Assembly (NCBI GenBank): GCA_947648875.1
Contig: CANSPM010000044.1
Coordinates: 1-32,242, forward strand
Source: an uncultured Lachnospiraceae bacterium
GTDB lineage: Bacteria; Bacillota; Clostridia; Lachnospirales; Lachnospiraceae
Length of the DNA stretch: 32,242 nt
Reading direction: 5' to 3'
The translations under genes and the position numbers were made by a program. Positions within the stretch are counted from its first letter, which is position 1, and each line of letters begins with the position of its first letter. The notes beneath the pieces are model-generated. The model was not told where the DNA came from. It was given only the letters and a program-made list of their open reading frames with translations, and searched no databases. Below, one piece after another: positions 18,108 to 27,295 of this stretch.

Positions 18108-18419
18108 TTAATGGTTGTACTGATGCATTGTTGGCCCATAGGAGTAGTACGAATCTCCCTCTGCACCACACATAGTACACTTCGTGTAATTGAGGAACTT
18201 ATAGCAGTACGTCTCACAGGATGTAGATACTCCCCCCACATAGCACTGATGTGTGCCCGTAGAGATGCATCCTATTGTAACTGTTCTATATGTTTCAAAC
18301 TTGCTTTCTTCTTCGCCATGGCTACAACTGCCCGCATTTGCTACCAACATCGTTCCTGTTAAAACTGTTGCCACAACAAATAAGGCCAAAAACTTCTTTG
18401 CACTCTTTAAATGTTTCAT
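18108..18419 (-). CDS. Small secreted Cys/His-rich protein, unknown family
   Basis: I do not recognise this 103-residue protein. It has a classic signal peptide: basic residues at 2-9, a hydrophobic core at about 10-26 and a likely cut after VANA (residue 29). The mature part of 74 residues holds seven cysteines (32, 51, 59, 68, 72, 81, 84) and four histidines (34, 57, 99, 103), including CxxC at 81-84 and CxxxC at 68-72, with many Tyr, Ser and Thr. This suggests a disulfide-bonded or zinc-binding secreted mini-protein; bacteriocin-like activity is possible but unproven. The start ATG at 18419 follows AAAGGTGAAAGT; an upstream GTG is less likely. It has its own strong promoter and lies ahead of a lipoprotein gene. 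Confidence 0.78.
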   Translation of the reverse strand: MKHLKSAKKFLALFVVATVLTGTMLVANAGSCSHGEEESKFETYRTVTIGCISTGTHQCYVGGVSTSCETYCYKFLNYTKCTMCGAEGDSYYSYGPTMHQYNH

Positions 18420-18515
18420 ACTTTCACCTTTCACCTTACCTCAAATCGCTTCTTACTTTTTAATGCATTTTATCGATTTCCGACTATCAACCTAATCCAT
18501 GGGTTCCCCTCCTTC

Positions 18516-18555
18516 ATATTGTATATTGTTTTCTAGTTTTATTATATTGTATATT
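18516..18555. repeat. Two 12-bp direct repeats overlapping the secreted-protein promoter
   Basis: ATATTGTATATT occurs at 18516-18527 and 18544-18555, 28 bp from start to start. The second covers the -10 box and the first lies in the early leader. The layout is that of a repressor-binding pair, but in AT-rich DNA this could be incidental. Confidence 0.45.
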
Positions 18556-18574
18556 ATTTTATTTATTTTGTCAA
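18546..18574 (-). promoter_or_regulatory. Sigma-A promoter of the secreted Cys-rich protein gene
   Basis: On the minus strand TTGACA (18569-18574) and TACAAT (18546-18551) are 17 bp apart in a very AT-rich stretch. The leader to the ATG at 18419 is about 120 bases. Confidence 0.75.
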
Positions 18575-18667
18575 CATAGTTATTTGCATTTTGTAACACA
18601 CCAATTTCAGGCATTCCTGTTTCATTTTGAACTCAAATAATAAGCTAAAGACTCATTGGACACATGC

Positions 18668-18704
18668 GAAAAAGGACGGCTTCCCCATATACAAGCCGTC
18701 CTTT
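18668..18704 (-). terminator. Terminator of the hrcA-grpE-dnaK-dnaJ operon
   Basis: AAAGGACGGCTT (18671-18682) pairs with AAGCCGTCCTTT (18693-18704), a 12-bp perfect stem with a 10-base loop. On the minus strand it runs into TTTTTCG. It lies 15 bases after the dnaJ stop. Confidence 0.88.
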
Positions 18705-18718
18705 CACATCATCAAAAT

Positions 18719-19891
18719 CTATTTCCAGAACTTTTTCTTCTTTTCCTTGCCCTCCTTTGCCTCACCGGATTTGTCATCCTTCTCCAGTTTCTTGGCCGCG
18801 TTCAGACTGTCGCCGCTCTCTGCGTCAAACTGGCGCAGCAACTCCTTGGCCTCGTGGGAGAGCCGGTCGGGCACTTCCACCACCAGCGTCACATAGTGGT
18901 CCCCCCGCACCTCCCTGTTGCGCAGGGTGGGAACCCCCTTGCCTTTCAGGCGCACCTTGGTGTCCGTCTGGGTTCCGGCTTTCACATCGTAGATCACCTT
19001 GCCATCCACCGTGTCTATGACAATCTCGCCGCCCAGCGCCGCCACCGCAAAAGAAATGGGCACAGTGGAGAAAATATTGTAATCCTGCCTCTGGAAGATG
19101 GGATGGCGTCCTACTACCACCTCCACCAGCACATCTCCCCTGGCACCGCCGTTTGTGCCGGGCTCCCCCAACCCGGGCAGGCGCTTGCACTGTCCGTTGT
19201 CAATACCTGCGGGAATGTCCACCGCATAACGCTTCTTCATAGGCACATAGCCGGTGCCCCGACAATCCACGCACTTATCCTTGATAATCTTGCCAGTCCC
19301 CTGACAGTCCGGACATGCCTGTACATTCCGCACCGTGCCAAAGAAGGACTGGGATGTAAATACCACCTGCCCCTTGCCGCCGCATTTGGAGCAGGTCACC
19401 GGGCTGGTGCCCGGCTTGGCACCGTTGCCGTTACAGGTCTTGCAGGTCTCCTTTACCGTCAGCTCGATCTCCTTCTCACAGCCGAATACGGCTTCTTCAA
19501 AGGTGATTCGCACACTGGTGCGCAGATTGGCACCCTTCATGGGGCCGTTACTTGCCCCTCTGCTGCGGCCCCCTCCAAAGAAATCACCGAATAAATCGCC
19601 AAAAATATCACTGAAATCCGCGCCGCTGAAGTCAAACCCGCCAGGACCGCCCGCTCCACCTTCAAAGGCGGCATGGCCGAACTGGTCATACTGGCGTCTC
19701 TTGTCCGGATCACTCAAAACCGCATAAGCCTCGGATGCTTCCTTGAATTTCGCCTCCGCCTCCGCATTTCCAGGGTTTACATCAGGATGATACTTCTTGG
19801 CCAGGGCACGATACGCCTTTTTGATCTCCGCGTCATCCGCGTTTTTCCCGATACCCAGGACTTCATAATAATCACGTTTCTGTTCTGCCAT
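18719..19891 (-). CDS. dnaJ: Chaperone DnaJ (Hsp40)
   Basis: DnaJ delivers unfolded proteins to DnaK and stimulates its ATPase. The 390 residues are in canonical order: J domain with HPD (35-37), Gly/Phe-rich linker (about 76-112), four CxxCxGxG zinc-binding repeats ([32 protein letters not shown]), the beta-sandwich substrate domains, and a Lys/Glu-rich tail. It is the last gene of the operon; in Bacillus it would be followed by prmA, but here an intrinsic terminator and an accessory block intervene. Confidence 0.97.
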   Translation of the reverse strand: MAEQKRDYYEVLGIGKNADDAEIKKAYRALAKKYHPDVNPGNAEAEAKFKEASEAYAVLSDPDKRRQYDQFGHAAFEGGAGGPGGFDFSGADFSDIFGDLFGDFFGGGRSRGASNGPMKGANLRTSVRITFEEAVFGCEKEIELTVKETCKTCNGNGAKPGTSPVTCSKCGGKGQVVFTSQSFFGTVRNVQACPDCQGTGKIIKDKCVDCRGTGYVPMKKRYAVDIPAGIDNGQCKRLPGLGEPGTNGGARGDVLVEVVVGRHPIFQRQDYNIFSTVPISFAVAALGGEIVIDTVDGKVIYDVKAGTQTDTKVRLKGKGVPTLRNREVRGDHYVTLVVEVPDRLSHEAKELLRQFDAESGDSLNAAKKLEKDDKSGEAKEGKEKKKKFWK

Positions 19892-19943
19892 AAATATGAC
19901 CTCCGTTGTCTGTTACAATTATACTATACTCATCTAACCACAT

Positions 19944-19972
19944 GAAGAATGGCCCGTTAAGAGCCATTCTTC
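19944..19972 (-). other. Intercistronic hairpin between dnaK and dnaJ
   Basis: GAAGAATGGC and GCCATTCTTC form a 10-bp perfect stem with a 9-base loop. There is no following T-run on the minus strand, so it is probably an mRNA-processing or stability element within the operon. Confidence 0.55.
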
Positions 19973-19997
19973 GGTGTAAAATTTTCCTTGCTCTGCC

Positions 19998-21902
<1,905 letters not shown>

Positions 21903-21933
21903 CTATGCTGAACTACTTATACAATTGCCTTAT

Positions 21934-22623
21934 TTATGAAACTACAGAAACCATGCTGTGTCTTACAACAGAATCCCTGTAGGTATAACCCTTCTGTAAC
22001 TCCTGGGCCACGGTGCCGGTCTCCAGTTCCCCGTTCTCCACCTGCATCACCGCGTTGTGCAGGTTCGGGTCAAACTCACATCCCACAGCCTCTATGGGCT
22101 TCACACCGATGTTCTCCAGTTCCTTCAACATCTGCTTGTAAATCTTATTCATCCCGTCCACAAAGGGATCGCTCTGCCCCTCCTCCGGAACCATCGCAAG
22201 CCCCCGCTCAAAATTATCAATCACCGGGAGAATTTTCTCAATAACGCTTTTGGCGCCGGTCTCAAACATGGCCTGCTTTTCCTTCTCGGTGCGGTTGCGG
22301 AAATTTTCAAATTCTGCCAGCTGACGCTTAACCCGGTCCTCCAGCTCCGCAATCTTCTCCTTAGCCACATCCGCTTTCTTATCCTGTTTCGCCTGCTTTT
22401 TGGCCGCCCGTTTTTCCGCCCAGGTCTTCGGATCCTCTCCCTCCGGCGGTTCCCCGGCAACCTCCGTCGTGTTCTCCCCGTCGGCGCCCTCCGCAGACTC
22501 TTCTCCGCCTGTGGGCTCCTGTGCAGTCAGGGACTCCTCCGCCGCCACTTCCGGCTGTCCTTCCCCGGTCTGCCCGTCTTCCACAATCTCTTCCTCCAAA
22601 ATATCCTTTTCCTGATCCGCCAT
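21934..22623 (-). CDS. grpE: Nucleotide exchange factor GrpE
   Basis: GrpE releases ADP from DnaK. The 229 residues begin with a long acidic, disordered region (about 1-75) and a Lys/Ala-rich stretch, then the dimerising coiled-coil (DRVKRQLAEFENFRNRTEKE), the IEKILPVIDNFERGL helix and the C-terminal beta domain (GCEFDPNLHNAVMQVE). I chose ATG at 22623; an upstream TTG would add 12 residues but has no ribosome site. AAAGGA lies 11 bases before the chosen ATG, a long spacing, so the start is only moderately sure. Confidence 0.94.
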   Translation of the reverse strand: MADQEKDILEEEIVEDGQTGEGQPEVAAEESLTAQEPTGGEESAEGADGENTTEVAGEPPEGEDPKTWAEKRAAKKQAKQDKKADVAKEKIAELEDRVKRQLAEFENFRNRTEKEKQAMFETGAKSVIEKILPVIDNFERGLAMVPEEGQSDPFVDGMNKIYKQMLKELENIGVKPIEAVGCEFDPNLHNAVMQVENGELETGTVAQELQKGYTYRDSVVRHSMVSVVS

Positions 22624-22683
22624 GTCCGCACCATTCCTTTCTGATTCAGAATCATCCAAAGTATCCGAAGTTCTGAATTTCCT

Positions 22684-23709
22684 CTATTTCTTATATAATT
22701 CATCCAGCTGTTGTTTCAGCGTCTGCAATGTTCCGATCACCCTGTCGTAATCCATTCGTTTGGGGCCAATAATTCCGATGGTGCCCTTCATACCTTCCTC
22801 CAACTCATAGGTGGCCGTCACCACGCTACAATCCTTCATCCCTTTGATGGGTGTCTCCTCCCCGATATATACCTGGATTCCTGTATTGGTACTGTCGGAC
22901 AGAGTCTCCTGCACCAACTCGTTCAGCAACTCCTTCTCCTCAAAAGTAGTGATCAGTTCGCTGGCTTTCTGCTGGTCGGCCAACTCCGGATACCGAAAAA
23001 TATTGTTGGTGCCGCTGGTGTATATCTCCAGATCCTCATCCGCCTTGATGGCCTCGGCCACCGCGTCGATGACTTCGCTGACAATATCACTGTGAATGCC
23101 TGCCTGCTGCTTCATGGCCGCAATCATACCCAGATTGATCTCTTCCATACACAGGCCGTTTAAATGCGTGTTCAGCAGAATGTTCAGTTTCAGCAGGGTC
23201 TCGTCGTCCAACTCCTGGGCTACTTGCAAAATATTATTCTTAATTACGTTGCCTTCCGCCACAATCACTGCCAGAATCTGGTTGTAATCCACCCGGGAGA
23301 GCTGGATGAATTTCACCTTGCTGCCATGGGTCTGAGGCGCGCTGATCATGGTGGCATACTGGGTATTTTGGGCGAGTACCCTGGCCACCTGTTTAAGCAG
23401 GGTCTCCATGCGATCCTGTCTCTCCAACAGCATCTCCTTCATCTCGATGACTTCCCGCTCCTTCTGTTCCATCATGCAGTCCACATAGAAGCGATAGCCC
23501 TGGTCAGAAGGGATGCGCCCGGCCGAAGTGTGAGGCTGGACGATATAGCCAAGTTCTTCTAAATCCGCCATCTCATTGCGGATCGTTGCGGAACTCAGAT
23601 GCAGATCCGTGTATTTACTGATGGTTCTGCTTCCCACCGGCTCGCCTGTCTCCAGATAGTTGCGGATGATGGCCTGCAATATTTTCGTCTTTCTCTCATC
23701 CAACTGCAT
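22684..23709 (-). CDS. hrcA: Heat-inducible transcription repressor HrcA
   Basis: HrcA binds CIRCE and represses the dnaK operon (and often groE), with GroEL as a folding helper. The N-terminal winged helix is clear (LDERKTKILQAIIRNYLETG then GSRTISKYTDLHLSSATIRNEM, residues about 3-48), followed by the GAF-like domain; the total of 341 residues is typical. The second ATG (23709) is chosen because AGGAGG is 6 bases upstream of it and directly abuts the first ATG. A CIRCE operator lies in its own leader, so the operon is autoregulated. Confidence 0.96.
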   Translation of the reverse strand: MQLDERKTKILQAIIRNYLETGEPVGSRTISKYTDLHLSSATIRNEMADLEELGYIVQPHTSAGRIPSDQGYRFYVDCMMEQKEREVIEMKEMLLERQDRMETLLKQVARVLAQNTQYATMISAPQTHGSKVKFIQLSRVDYNQILAVIVAEGNVIKNNILQVAQELDDETLLKLNILLNTHLNGLCMEEINLGMIAAMKQQAGIHSDIVSEVIDAVAEAIKADEDLEIYTSGTNNIFRYPELADQQKASELITTFEEKELLNELVQETLSDSTNTGIQVYIGEETPIKGMKDCSVVTATYELEEGMKGTIGIIGPKRMDYDRVIGTLQTLKQQLDELYKK

Positions 23710-23736
23710 CCTCATCCTCCTGCTTTCTGTACGTTG

Positions 23737-23763
23737 TTAGCACTCAACTCAATGGAGTGCTAA
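23737..23763 (-). promoter_or_regulatory. CIRCE operator (HrcA-binding site)
   Basis: The sequence is a perfect match to the consensus TTAGCACTC-N9-GAGTGCTAA. It lies between the promoter and the hrcA ribosome site, in the early leader. Confidence 0.97.
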
Positions 23764-23777
23764 CACTTACTAGAACT

Positions 23778-23806
23778 AAAATAGCACTTACCCCACATAT
23801 TGTCAA
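23778..23806 (-). promoter_or_regulatory. Sigma-A promoter of the hrcA-grpE-dnaK-dnaJ operon
   Basis: On the minus strand TTGACA (23801-23806) and TATTTT (23778-23783) are 17 bp apart, immediately upstream of CIRCE. A housekeeping promoter plus CIRCE is the standard class I heat-shock arrangement. Confidence 0.78.
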
Positions 23807-23928
23807 CTGCTTTCCCTAAAATTATTTCTAAAATAATTCTAAAGCAGCCATAAACAATGAAATCAATCCCCTACAAAACTTTTTTGTCATAAACAGACAA
23901 ATCCCTGCGCTGGGTAGATTTTATACCG

Positions 23929-23975
23929 TGAAAAAAGAACGTAGCCGGGACATTCCTCTCCGTCCCGAAGCTACG
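23929..23975 (-). terminator. Terminator downstream of the DUF6465 gene
   Basis: CGTAGC-CGGGAC and GTCCCG-(AA)-GCTACG form a 12-bp stem with a 2-base bulge and a 10-base loop (23940-23975). The minus strand continues TTCTTTTTTC. It lies 175 bases after the DUF6465 stop, so the transcript would carry a long 3' region. Confidence 0.8.
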
Positions 23976-24150
23976 CTCCATTCATTTCAATTATGCATTT
24001 CTGTCTGCTTCCCGCTATTATAACCTTCTAATTTAAAGCGGGAATGACCCCCTGCGGTTTTCTGCGGGATGCGGTCATCATGTACAACACCTCTGGCCTC
24101 TATATATAGAGATGTCCTCCACCGTTTGCTGCCAGTAACGTGATAATACT
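23976..24150 (-). other. Structured 3' region of the DUF6465 transcript, possible small RNA or small ORF
   Basis: Between the DUF6465 stop and its terminator are a 14-bp palindrome CTCTATATATAGAG (24098-24111), a stem TGACC...GGTCA near 24045-24078, and an 8-bp inverted repeat TTCCCGCT/AGCGGGAA (24009-24044). A 17-codon frame (24081 to 24028, MMTASRRKPQGVIPALN) has GAGGTG 6-7 bases before its ATG. A second frame stays open over the whole stretch to a TGA at 23987 but has no start codon. I cannot decide between an untranslated structured RNA and a small protein. Confidence 0.4.
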
Positions 24151-24651
24151 TTACAGGTAAAAGCTGCCTGCGAACTCCTTGTTCATCACATAATAAGCTA
24201 TATGCTCCTCGGGCTTCACATACAACTCGATGCTGGTCAGATCAGCCTCATTCTGCTTTAAGTCATACTTCCAGACATCCTTGGCAATCTGTGACAACTC
24301 TTCCTGAGAGAAAGACTTTCCGCCAAACTGTACCGTAATCTCGGACTTTATCTCCTTCTTCACCACAGCTTCTTTCTCTGCGGTATCCTGCTCGGCCTCT
24401 TTATTCTCGGCAGACTTGGCAGCCGGCTTTCTTCCCGGCTTCTTCTTCTCAACAGGCTTGGTCTCCGTCTTCTTTTCAGCCTTGGCCTCTTCCGCAGTCT
24501 TGGGGGCCTCTGCCTTTACTTCCTCAGCTTTGGGAGCTTCCGCTTTCAGCTCTTCCACCTTGGCAGACTCCGCGCTCTTGGCCGCAGCCGCTTTAGACGT
24601 GGACTTGGTCTCTTCCTTATTGACAGTTACATTTTTCTTTGCTGATGCCAT
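24151..24651 (-). CDS. DUF6465 family protein with Lys/Ala/Glu-rich N-terminus
   Basis: This 166-residue protein is of unknown function. The first 105 or so residues are low-complexity Lys, Ala, Glu and Pro repeats (EELKAEAPKAEEVKAEAPK) with an AT-hook-like KKPGRKPAAK segment near residues 70-79. The last 60 residues form a compact domain (ITVQFGGKSFSQEEL ... DLTSIELYVKPEEHIAYYVMN), which I associate with the Lachnospiraceae DUF6465 family. The composition resembles small histone-like proteins, so nucleic-acid binding is a fair guess only. The start at 24651 has GGGAG 8 bases upstream; the ATG at 24669 would place that site inside the gene. It is transcribed alone, with its own promoter. Confidence 0.8.
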   Translation of the reverse strand: MASAKKNVTVNKEETKSTSKAAAAKSAESAKVEELKAEAPKAEEVKAEAPKTAEEAKAEKKTETKPVEKKKPGRKPAAKSAENKEAEQDTAEKEAVVKKEIKSEITVQFGGKSFSQEELSQIAKDVWKYDLKQNEADLTSIELYVKPEEHIAYYVMNKEFAGSFYL

Positions 24652-24747
24652 TGTGATATCTCCCTTCATCTCATAACAACAAACTTTTCTGCTCCCTACA
24701 AGGTATAATATATGTCAAATTTCCTATTGGTGTCCCTGTTACGCTAC

Positions 24748-24776
24748 AGTTTAGCCCTTTTTCTCTAATCTGTCAA
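24748..24776 (-). promoter_or_regulatory. Likely promoter of the DUF6465 gene
   Basis: On the minus strand TTGACA (24771-24776) and TAAACT (24748-24753) are 17 bp apart. The leader is about 90 bases. A second TTGACA nearer the gene lacks a matching -10. Confidence 0.55.
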
Positions 24777-24868
24777 CTTTTTATTCAAAATTTGCCATAT
24801 TGCCGCCTAAATGCTTTAATATAGCAGCAATCTTGGGCATAATTACAACGTTTTTAACACCTTGGCAC

Positions 24869-25720
24869 CTATATACAGAGGCTGAAAGCCACCAGCACCA
24901 CAATACCTAGCACAATGCGATACCAGCCAAATACTTTGAAGTCATGCTTTTTGATATAGCTGATCAAAAAACGCAGTACAAAGATCGACACCACAAACGC
25001 CACAACACATCCGGTGAGCAATACTCCCAGCTCCATGGGCGTGAAGTGAAATCCAAACTTTAGCAGCTTCAACAGACTGGCGCCGAACATCACCGGCACT
25101 GCCAGGAAAAAGGTGTATTCCGCCGCCACAGTGCGGGACACACCGATGAGCAGCGCCCCCACAATGGTGGCTCCGGAGCGGGAGGTCCCGGGAAAAACCG
25201 CCGCGATTACCTGGAACACGCCGATGAGCAGCGCCGTCTGATAAGTGATCTCTGCCAGTGTGTTCACCTTGGGATTCCTGCCCTTGTTCCAGTTCTCAAT
25301 GACAATAAAGGCAACGCCGAAAACAATCAAAGCCAACGCCACCACTTCATACCGATAGAACAGCGCGTTCAGCACATCGTCGAACAGCACCCCTATAATC
25401 GCCGCAGGCACGCAGGACACCAGGATTTTAAACCACATAGTCATAATATCCATTCGCAGCCAGGGAATATTTCCGGGATTTTTCTTCTGTGCCCCGGCTG
25501 TAAATGCGAACGGCCAGAGTTTATTCCAGAACAGCACCACCACCGCCAGAATGGCTCCCAGCTGAATCACCACATCAAACATTTCAAAGAAGTCTTCACT
25601 CATGCCGCTGAAAGGCATCAATTCTTCCAGCAGAATCAGATGACCGGTACTGCTGATGGGCAGCCACTCGGTAATTCCCTCCACAATCCCGTAGAGTATC
25701 GCTTTCAGTATTTCCAACAT
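24869..25720 (-). CDS. uppP: Undecaprenyl-diphosphate phosphatase (BacA/UppP)
   Basis: This membrane enzyme dephosphorylates undecaprenyl pyrophosphate to recycle the lipid carrier for cell-wall synthesis; extra copies give bacitracin resistance. The 283 residues are almost all membrane helices. Both active-site motifs are present: GIVEGITEWLPISSTGH (11-27, with the two glutamates) and PGTSRSGAT (177-185, with the arginine). The start has AAAGGAACAAAGAA-ATG. It lies alone between the DUF6465 gene and a tandem-repeat region. Confidence 0.96.
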   Translation of the reverse strand: MLEILKAILYGIVEGITEWLPISSTGHLILLEELMPFSGMSEDFFEMFDVVIQLGAILAVVVLFWNKLWPFAFTAGAQKKNPGNIPWLRMDIMTMWFKILVSCVPAAIIGVLFDDVLNALFYRYEVVALALIVFGVAFIVIENWNKGRNPKVNTLAEITYQTALLIGVFQVIAAVFPGTSRSGATIVGALLIGVSRTVAAEYTFFLAVPVMFGASLLKLLKFGFHFTPMELGVLLTGCVVAFVVSIFVLRFLISYIKKHDFKVFGWYRIVLGIVVLVAFSLCI

Positions 25721-25740
25721 TTCTTTGTTCCTTTCTGATT

Positions 25741-26002
25741 AGAGTTCCGCATCTTCCCTACAAGCACTCTCCCCGGTGATCCCTCTCAGGCCGCTTTGAG
25801 GCGTCCTGAGACGCATCAACGTGCTTTCCGGGAATATGCTGTTTTAGAGTTCCGCATCTTCCCTACAAGCACTCTCCCCGGTGATCCCTCTCAGGCCGCT
25901 TTGAGGCGTCCTGAGACGCATCAACGTGCTTTCCGGGAATATGCTGTTTTAGAGTTCTGCATCTTCCCTACAAGCGCTCTCCCCGGTGATCCCTCTCAGG
26001 CC
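25741..26002. repeat. 2.5 tandem copies of a 105-bp repeat
   Basis: Units are 25741-25845, 25846-25950 and a partial third, 25951-26002. Units 1 and 2 look identical; unit 3 differs at two positions over its 52 bases and then diverges. Each full unit contains TCTCAGG/CCTGAGA flanking CGC/GCG (a 10-bp two-part stem) and an outer AAGCAC/GTGCTT pair. The array fills the whole space between the aminotransferase stop and the uppP leader. As 105 is divisible by 3, a plus-strand frame of 88 codons runs through it, but it has no ribosome site and I do not regard it as a gene. Confidence 0.92.
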
Positions 26003-26024
26003 CCCGGTATCCCCACAGAGTCGG

Positions 26025-27209
26025 TCAATACTCTGCTTCCACAAACCTGCGCAGTGCTGTGAGTGACCTCTGCACTTTCTCCGTGTCAATACAATAAGCC
26101 ATACGGAAATACCCCGGGACGCCGAAGGTATCGGAGGGAACCAGCACCAGGTCGTACTGCAAGGCTTTCTGGCAGAAAACCCTGGCATCCTCCTCCAGGG
26201 CCTTGGGAAAGATATAAAAAGTACCGCCCGGCTTTACCACGGTAAAGCCCAGTTCCACCAGCGTGTCATAAATCAGCTGCATATTCGTCTCATAGACAGA
26301 CAGATCCGCCGTCTGCTCCAACACCCGGGCCACCGCCAGCTGAATGATGGAAGGGGGACAATTGTGTCCGATACCGCGGGAAATCTGTCCGCACATGTTC
26401 ACCAATGTCTCCGCCTCCGCACAGTCCGGATTCACCGCCACATACCCGATACGCTCGCCGGGCAGAGACAGGGATTTGGAGAAAGAGTAACACATAAGAG
26501 TGTTACTATAATATGCGGAGACGCAGGGATTTATCACTCCCTCAAATACAATTTCCCGATAAGGTTCGTCAGAAATGATAAAGATATCATGTCCGTACTC
26601 TTGGGACTTGCGCCGCAGCGTGTCCGCCAGCTTCTGTATGGTCTCCGGAGAATACACGATGCCCGAAGGATTGTTGGGCGTATTGATCAGCACCGCCATG
26701 GTCTTTTCGTTCAACATTTCCTCAAACGCCTGAAAATGGATCTGAAAATCTTCCACCCGGGCGGGAACCACCTTCAAAACCGCTCCCGTCAAATCTATAT
26801 AAGGATGATACTCCGGAAAAAAGGGGGCAAAAGTCAGTATTTCGTCCCCCGGCTCCGTCACACAGCGCACAGCGTGGGCAATGGCTCCCGCAGCGCCGCT
26901 GGTCATAAAAATATGCTTTCCCTCATAGGGGATTCCAAAACGCTTTGCCAGAGAGGCCGCCACCGCCTCCCGAACGGAAGTAATGCCCAGGCTGGGGCTG
27001 TAGCCGTGCAGCGCCGTGGGGTTTTCCGTCTCCAGCAGGCGGATCATCTCCTCGGTAAAAGCCCTGGGCGCAGGCACAGAGGGGTTGCCCAGGCTGTAGT
27101 CAAACACGTTTTCATAGCCGATTTCGGCCCCTCTGGCCGTAGCAAATTCCGACAGCTGCCTGATCACGGACTTTCCCGAAAGCATGTCTTTATATTTCTG
27201 TACAATCAT
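26025..27209 (-). CDS. PLP-dependent aminotransferase, class I/II
   Basis: This is a fold-type I aminotransferase of 394 residues, aspartate-aminotransferase-like. Motifs are HGYSPSLG and the SGAAGA PLP-phosphate region, NTPNNPSG (176-183), SDEPYREI with the PLP-contacting Asp214 and Tyr217, and the Schiff-base lysine in YSFSKSLSLPGERIGY (Lys245). The substrate cannot be told from sequence. I start at the ATG at 27209, preceded by AGAGGATAAAAAG; the longer frame from 27269 is unsupported. It lies 86 bases after glpK on the same strand. Confidence 0.9.
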   Translation of the reverse strand: MIVQKYKDMLSGKSVIRQLSEFATARGAEIGYENVFDYSLGNPSVPAPRAFTEEMIRLLETENPTALHGYSPSLGITSVREAVAASLAKRFGIPYEGKHIFMTSGAAGAIAHAVRCVTEPGDEILTFAPFFPEYHPYIDLTGAVLKVVPARVEDFQIHFQAFEEMLNEKTMAVLINTPNNPSGIVYSPETIQKLADTLRRKSQEYGHDIFIISDEPYREIVFEGVINPCVSAYYSNTLMCYSFSKSLSLPGERIGYVAVNPDCAEAETLVNMCGQISRGIGHNCPPSIIQLAVARVLEQTADLSVYETNMQLIYDTLVELGFTVVKPGGTFYIFPKALEEDARVFCQKALQYDLVLVPSDTFGVPGYFRMAYCIDTEKVQRSLTALRRFVEAEY

Positions 27210-27295
27210 CTTTTTATCCTCTTTTCTTATATTAAAGGTATGGGATTGCGAAACTCCCTTCCATAACACAGGGATCTGTCAGGCCTTTAGGCGTC

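Noticed and set aside
25741..26002. CRISPR array
   Set aside because: Units are 105-bp head-to-tail copies with no short repeat alternating with unique spacers, and there are no cas genes.
25796..26062. An 88-codon plus-strand repeat protein in the 105-bp array
   Set aside because: It is open only because the repeat length is a multiple of three; there is no ribosome-binding site or promoter, and the third unit diverges.
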